Origin: Saprospiraceae bacterium
Lineage (GTDB): Bacteria > Bacteroidota > Bacteroidia > Chitinophagales > Saprospiraceae
Direction: 5' to 3'
Length of the DNA stretch: 64,000 nucleotides
Assembly: GCA_016706365.1 (NCBI GenBank)
Contig: JADJJU010000010.1
Span: 107,653 to 171,652 of the forward strand
Below, piece after piece: positions 57,459 through 64,000 of the stretch. Every line of letters begins with the position of its first letter. Position 1 is the first letter of the stretch. The notes under the pieces were generated by a model. The model did no database searches, was not told the DNA's origin, and was given only the letters and a program-made list of their open reading frames with translations. The position numbers and the translations under genes were made by a program.

Positions 57459-57799
57459 ACGTAAAATCATGTTTGACAAAAAATTAATTTTGATTTTTTC
57501 GAAATTATTTAATGCTTGCTATTGACATGAATCACATTTAAATATATATTTATCACAAAATAGACTCCAATTATTCCCAACAAATGGGATAATGACTTCT
57601 ATCTTTCGGAAATAACCTGACAATCTTTATCAAGTGCAGTAGAAAGCCTGCTTCTATTCAAAGCCAAATGCTTTGGATTCCTCGCTTTCAATTCATTTTC
57701 ATTTTTCTTTTGATTCAGCTGTTGCAATTAGCACCTATTACATTTAATGTAATTTCAAGATTTTATTGCCTCAGTTCTGATCAATTTAATGAACCGGAT
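57459..57799. other. AT-rich intergenic region before the giant repeat gene
   Basis: These 341 bp carry no supported gene. The reading frame of the giant gene is open from 57668, but that part lacks signal-peptide order. It contains a TTTAAATATATATTTATCAC stretch near 57540 that could hold the promoter. No terminator for the upstream gene was recognised. Confidence 0.5.
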
Positions 57800-60700
57800 A
57801 TGAGGCAGCTGATACATTTCACCCTGTTATTCCTTTTGTTTAGCTCGAATACTCTTCAAGCTGCCCCAATTTCCATCATAGTAATGTAGAAAAACGAGAA
57901 TCACCAGATCTTCTCAGCTCCTTATATACTGCAATCCCGGTCACCGATACCATTTATCTTACCTTTATTATATGTGAAGGTGATACAGTTCAATATATCG
58001 AATCCTTTTTTCATGAAGCAGGTATATATGATGTTATTGTAACATATGAAGAGCCCAATATTTTACTCCTGGCAATCGTGACTGTTATCGTTCAGCCTGT
58101 TACCGTTGTCGAAATATATATTGACGAAATATGCGAAGGAGAAAGTGTAAATTATTTTGGACAAACTTATAACCAATCCGGAGTTTACACTCTAAATCCT
58201 TATGATGGAATTCATTGTGACAGCATAATTCTGCTGGATCTTAATGTCATTGACACATTTTATTCAGAATCTTATGCAACTATCTGCCAGGGGGAAGAAT
58301 ATTATTTTCACGGCCAGTCATTTACTGAAGCAGGCAGCCATCCAGTAGTTTTTCCAAATTCTCAGGGATGTGACAGTACTTATATGCTGCACTTAACAGT
58401 CAATCCATCCTATTCAGATACAATCACCACTTCAATTTGTGATGGTGAATTTTATGATTTTCACGGTGATATGATTTCCACTAGTGGAACATATGATATA
58501 GCATTCCAAACAATCCAGGGATGTGATAGCTTATTTACTTTACATTTGACTGTTCACCCGACTGCAGAAACTTTATTGAACGAAGAGATCTGTGACGGAG
58601 AGGTTTATCATGTAGGATTCAGTACATATGATTCATCCGGCTCATACATAGATACGCTTTGGACCAGCCTTGGATGTGATTCAGTGGTTCACCTTAATCT
58701 TACAGTTCATCCTCTTTTCGAAACCGTCCTCAATGAGGAAATCTGCGAGGGCGATTCTTACAATGTAGGAACTAGTGTTTATTCTACTTCAGGAACCTTT
58801 ACAGACATTCTACCGGATGTCAATGGTTGTGATTCAACCATCATTTTGAATCTGACAGTGCATCCACTTTTCGAGACCGTGCTGAATGAAGAAATTTGCG
58901 ATGGAGATTCATACACAGTTGGAACAAGTGTCTACACAATTTCAGGAACTTACACAGATATTTTACCCGATATCAATGGGTGCGATTCAACCTTGATTTT
59001 GAATTTGACAGTTCATCCACTTTTTGAAACTGTGTTGAATGAAGAAATCTGCGACGGAGATTCTTATACAGTCGGCTCAAGTATTTACACAACTTCAGGA
59101 ACTTACACAGACATTCTGCCGGATGTAAATGGTTGCGACTCGACTGTTATTCTGACTCTTACTGTTCATCCACTATTTGAAACTGTGTTGAATGAAGAAA
59201 TTTGCGATGGAGATACATACACAGTTGGCACAAGTGTTTATACTACTACAGGAAATTACACAGATATTCTACAGGATGTTAATGGATGTGATTCTACGAT
59301 AATTTTAAATTTGTTAGTGAATCCCTTATCACCGACTATTCAACTCGTGGAAATCTGTGATGGAGAATCTTTTTCTGTTGGTACTAGCACCTACAATATT
59401 GCAGGAGCATATATGGATGTCCTTCTTGATGTTAATGGATGCGATTCAACTGTAATTACTGTATTAATTGTGCATCCACTACTTGAGACCCTGCTCAACG
59501 AAGAAATATGTGATGGTGATTCTTATTCTGTGGGTTCAAGTGTTTACACGACTTCCGGAACTTACACTGATATTTTGACAGATGTCAATGGCTGTGATTC
59601 AACTGTTATTTTAAATTTAACTGTGCATCCACTTTTTGAAACTGTGTTGAATGAAGAAATCTGCGACGGAGATTCTTATACAGTAGGCTCAAGTATTTAC
59701 ACAACTTCAGGTACATACACAGATATTTTGCCGGATGTAAATGGGTGCGATTCAACAATCATTTTGAATTTAGCAGTTCATCCACTTTTTGAAACTTTGC
59801 TGAACGAAGAAATTTGTGACGGGGATTCTTATACAGTCGGTTCAAGTATTTACACTAATTCAGGTACATACACAGATATTTTGCCGGATGTAAATGGGTG
59901 CGATTCAACAATCATTTTGAATTTAGCAGTTCATCCACTTTTTGAAACAGTGCTGAACGAAGAAATTTGTGACGGGGATTCTTACACTGTCGGCACAAGT
60001 ATTTACACTACTTCAGGTACTTACACAGATATTTTACCTGATATCAATGGTTGCGATTCGACAGTGATTTTGAATCTGACTGTGCATCCGCTTTTTGAAA
60101 CTTTGTTGAACGAAGAAATTTGTGACGGGGATTCTTATACAGTCGGTTCAAGTATTTACACTACTTCAGGAACTTACACAGACATTTTGCCGGACGTTAA
60201 TGGGTGCGATTCAACGATCATTTTGAATTTAACAGTCCATCCACTCTCTGAATCTTTGCTGAACGAAGAAATTTGTGACGGGGATTCTTATACAGTCGGC
60301 TCAAGTATTTACACTACTTCAGGTACTTACACAGACATTCTGCCGGATGTAAATGGGTGCGACTCGACTGTTATTCTGACTCTTACTGTTCATCCACTTT
60401 TTGAAACAGTGCTGAATGAGGAAATCTGTGACGGAGATTCTTACACAGTCGGCACAAGTGTTTATAATACTACAGGAACTTATACCAACATTCTGCCAGA
60501 TGTCAATGGGTGCGACTCGACTGTTATTCTGACTCTTACTGTTCATCCACTTTTTGAAACGGTGCTGAATGAAGAAATCTGTAACGGGGATTCTTATACA
60601 GTCGGCTCAAGTATTTACACTACTTCAGGAACTTACACAGACATTCTGCCGGATGTAAATGGTTGCGACTCGACTGTTATTCTGACTCTTACTGTTCATC

Positions 60701-63700
60701 CACTTTTTGAAACGATGCTGAACGAAGAAATTTGTGACGGGGATTCTTATACAGTCGGTACAAGTTTTTACACTACCTCAGGCATATACACAGACATTCT
60801 GCCGGATGTTAATGGGTGCGACTACGATCATTTTGAATTTAACAGTTCCGGGGATTTTTATACAGTCAGTACAAGTATTTACACTACTTCAGGTACTTAC
60901 ACAGATATTCTGCCGGATGTAAATGGTTGCGACTCGACTATTATTCTGACTCTTACTGTTCATCCACTTTTTGAAACAGTGTTGAATGAAGAAATCTGTG
61001 ACGGAGATTCTTACACAGTGGGCACAAGTATTTACACTTCTTCAGGTACTTACACAGATTTCGGATGTAAATGGGTGCGATTCAACAATCATTTGAATTT
61101 AGCGTTCACCTAACTGCTGAACGAAGAAATTGTGACGGGGATTCTTAACAGTCGGCACAAGTATTTACACTACTTCGGAACTTACACACATTCTGCCGAT
61201 GTAAATGGTTGCGACTCGACTATTATTCTGACTCTAACTGTTCATCCACTTTTGAAACAGTGTTGAATGAAGAAATCTGACGGGAGATTCTTACACAGTG
61301 GCACAAGTGTTTACACTACTTCAGGAACTTACACGATATTCTGCCGGATGTAAATGGGTGCGATTCGACTATTATTCTGACTCTTACTGTTCATCCACTT
61401 TTTTAAACTGTGCTCAATGAGGAAATCTGTGACGGGGATTTTTATACTGTTGGCACAAATGTCTACACTACTTCAGGAACTTACACAGTTATTCTGCCAG
61501 ACGTCAATGGTTGCGATTCAACAATCATTTTGAATTTAACAGTTCATCCACTCTCTGAAACAATCCTGACTGAAGAAATCTGCGATGGGAATTCTTATTC
61601 AGTGGGTTCAAGTGTCTACACTACTTCCGGTACTTACACTGATATTCTGCCAGATGTAAATAGTTGCGACTCGACTGTTATTCTGACTCTTACTGTGCAT
61701 CCACTTTTTGAAACTTTGCTGAACGAAGAAATTTGCGACGGTGATTCTTACACAGTCGGCCAAGTGTATACCAACTTCCGGACCTACACAGATATTCTGC
61801 CAGATGTAAATAGTTGCGACTCGACTGTTATTCTGACTCTTCTGTGCATCCACTTTTTGAAACTTTGCTGAACGAAGAAATTTGCGACGGTGATTCTTAC
61901 ACAGTCGGCTCAAGTGTATACACAACTTCCGGATCTTACACAGATATTCTTCCTGACATCAATGGGTGCGATTCAACAGTTTTTCTCAACCTGACAGTTC
62001 ATCCACTTTTTGAAACGGTGCTGAATGAAGAAATTTGTGACGGGGATTCTTATACAGTCGGTACAAGTTTTTACACTACTTCAGGCACATACACAGACAT
62101 TCTGCCAGATGTTAATGGGTGCGACTCGACTGTTATTCTGACTCTTACTGTTCATCCACTTTTTGAAACAGTGCTGAATGAAGAAATCTGTGAAGATGAT
62201 AATTTTACAGTTGGCACAAGTATTTACACTATTTCAGGTACTTACACAGATATTCTACCTGACATCAATGGATGCGATTCGACGGTAATTTTGAATCTGA
62301 CAGTTCATCCCCTTTTTGAAACGGTGCTGAATGAGGAAATCTGTGATGGAAATTCTTATACAGTTGGTGCAAGTGTGTACACCACTTCCGGAACTTACAC
62401 AGATATCTTGCCGGATGTAAATGGTTGTGATTCCACTGTTATTTTAAATCTGACCGTTCATCCCCTTTTTGAAACAGTAGTCAATGAAGAAATCTGTGAT
62501 GGCGATTCTTATACAATTGGCTCGAGTGTTTACACCACTTCAGGAACTTACACAGATATTCTGACAGACGTCCATGGGTGCGATTCAACAGTTATTCTCA
62601 ATCTGACAGTGCATCCACTTTTTGAAACATTGCTGAACGAAGAAATTTGTGACGGGGATTCTTATACTGTTGGTACAAGTATTTACACTTCTTCAGGCAC
62701 TTACACTGATATTCTGCCAGACGTCAATGGGTGCGATTCAACAGTTATTCTCAATCTGACAGTGCACCCACTTTTTGAAACATTTCTGAATGAAGAAATC
62801 TGTGACGGGGATTCTTACACTGTCGGTACAAGTATTTACACTACTTCAGGTACTTACACAGATATTCTACCTGACGTCCATGGGTGCGATTCAACGATCA
62901 TTTTGAATTTAACAGTTCATCCACTTTCTGAAACAGTTTTAACTGAAGAAATCTGCGATGGGAATTTTTATTCAGTGGGTTCAAGTGTCTACACTACTTC
63001 AGGAACGTACACTGATATTCTGCCAGACGTCAATGGATGCGATTCAACTGTTAATCTGACTCTTACTGTTCATCCACTTATTGAAACAGTGCTGAATGAA
63101 GAAATTTGTGACGGGGATTCTTATACTGTTGGCACAAATGTCTACACTACTTCAGGAACTTACACAGTTATTCTCCCAGACGTCAATGGTTGCGATTCAA
63201 CAGTTATTCTGAATCTGACAGTGCATCCACTGTTTGAAACTGTACTCAATGAGGAAATCTGTGACGGGGATTCTTATACTGTTGGGATAAATGTCTACAC
63301 TACTTCAGGAACTTACACAGATATTCTGCCAGACATCAATGGTTGCGATTCGACGGTGATTTTACATCTCATTGTGCTGGACGGAAGTTCTCAAGATATA
63401 ATTATACAAATCTGCCAGGGGGAATCATATGAACTTGATGGAATTGAATATGATCAAACCGGAGTCTATGAAATCATTGTTGAAAGTGGAGACAGTTGCT
63501 CGTCAGAAGTAACATTATATCTCACAGTATTTGAGCCAAGTCAAACAGAAATTACTGATACAATTTGTTTAGGTGAATCAATTCAAATAGGGATTCATTC
63601 ATTCTTTCAAAGTGGAGATTATACTGTTATTCTGGAAAATGAACATGGTTGCGACAGCACCGTTCAATTGAATCTTACGGTTTTAGAATTGTCAACTACA

Positions 63701-64000
63701 CCATTAATTGCAAACATCTGTGAGGGCGAAATTTTTGAATACAACAATTCAAATTATTCGCAGTCTGGAGAATATAATATCATCCTTCAGGACCAAAATG
63801 GATGCGATAGTACAATCATTTTACAGCTTATTGTAAACGAACATTCCGACACGACACTTTTATTTTCAATATGTGAAGGTGACTCAATTCAGATCAATAG
63901 TGTCAGTTACAATTCAAATGGAATTTTTGAACAAACAATTCCAAATTCCAATGGATGCGATAGCGTCATAATTATAAATATAACTATCATACCAAATTCT
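57800..64000 (+). CDS. Giant repeat adhesin-like secreted protein (3' end outside window), broken by several indels
   Basis: ATG 57800 encodes a signal peptide (MRQLIHFTLLFLLFSSNTLQ then AAP). One extra C at 57864-57867 joins it to the long frame as AAPNFHHSNVEKRESPDLLS; without it the frame stops at 57889. Three to four divergent Cys-containing repeats follow, then about thirty 51-residue repeats (58.56-63.37 kb), then more divergent repeats to the window end (FSICEGDSIQINSVSYNSNG). Each repeat has the form ICDGDSYTVGTSVYTTSGTY and DILPDVNGCDSTVILNLTVH. The frame is intact to about 60.82 kb, disturbed to 61.86 kb, then open to the window end. Such proteins usually end in a T9SS domain; it would lie outside. 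Likely a surface adhesin or filament. Confidence 0.8.
58560..63370 (+). repeat. Tandem array of about thirty 153-bp coding repeats
   Basis: The period is 153 bp (51 codons), measured for example between GAAGAAA at 59041 and 59194. Adjacent units differ mostly at synonymous or TTSG/NSG-type positions, and several long blocks are nearly identical. Each unit keeps two Cys (ICDGD and NGCDS). The segment 61.06-61.40 kb and the unit at 61.76-61.85 kb carry many one- to five-base deletions not seen elsewhere. Confidence 0.9.

Noticed and set aside
57668..57799. Upstream extension of the giant repeat gene from an ATG at 57668
   Set aside because: The ATG at 57800 gives a proper signal peptide; the extension would put a second hydrophobic stretch before it.
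60319..61925. Minus-strand frames in the giant repeat gene
   Set aside because: Antisense readings of the 153-bp repeat with the same text recurring each unit; no independent gene evidence.

Overview
The window comes from a Bacteroidota chromosome, most likely the Saprospiria or a close relative. The supporting evidence is: AT-rich coding DNA; TAnnTTTG-type promoters with little sign of Shine-Dalgarno sites; a type III glutamine synthetase; TonB-dependent receptors with carboxypeptidase-like N-domains; several proteins with type IX secretion (T9SS) C-terminal domains; SprB repeats; and the DUF1501/DUF1800 pair. No rRNA, tRNA or CRISPR array was seen. The species cannot be fixed from this alone.

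Layout. 0-8.5 kb: the end of a TolC/HlyD efflux operon, a TIGR04282-type glycosyltransferase, the primary sigma factor, two unknown genes, an SPFH/membrane/Arc three-gene cluster, purC and a small lipoprotein. 8.5-20.4 kb: a frameshifted Pif1/RecD-like helicase, a lipoprotein, and a divergent locus (secreted EEP-type nuclease/phosphatase facing TonB receptor, DUF5689 lipoprotein and secreted phospholipase D-like protein) that reads like an outer-surface nucleic-acid or phosphodiester scavenging system. A DUF4143 ATPase behind two identical palindromic operators and two decayed YD-repeat fragments follow. 20.4-28.8 kb: pnp and rpsO, an FAD oxidoreductase, a hexapeptide acyltransferase, DUF1501 and DUF1800. 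28.9-40.8 kb: a large T9SS protein, a hybrid histidine kinase, an S9 peptidase, a GMC oxidoreductase in three frames, and glutamine synthetase III in two frames. 41-53.4 kb: two M1 aminopeptidases, each followed directly by an intergenic array of short hairpins; mgsA and an OmpH-like protein; an IS200-like (RAYT-type) transposase inside a 2.5-kb field of REP-like palindromes; and a probable metal-uptake operon (His-rich protein, TonB receptor, lipoprotein). 53.5-55.6 kb: a PIN-type toxin/antitoxin pair, an orphan antitoxin with a toxin stump, a WbqC-family gene and a 47-residue membrane protein. 55.9-64 kb: a T9SS protein and the start of a giant adhesin-like gene with about thirty 51-residue repeats, running off the window.

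Two themes matter most. First, at least seven otherwise normal genes are split by single-base changes in short homopolymer runs, and the repeats of the giant gene and the REP field carry many more small deletions. This looks mainly like uncorrected sequencing or assembly error, so split genes are reported here as single loci. Second, intergenic DNA is unusually rich in hairpins. Two arrays (41.2-41.6 and 50.9-51.5 kb) consist of short palindromes with GCGNAGC-like tips separated by a fixed GRYRTCACC-type spacer, and the REP field carries repeated copies of the 3' end of its own transposase gene. These arrays are the least explained structures in the window.
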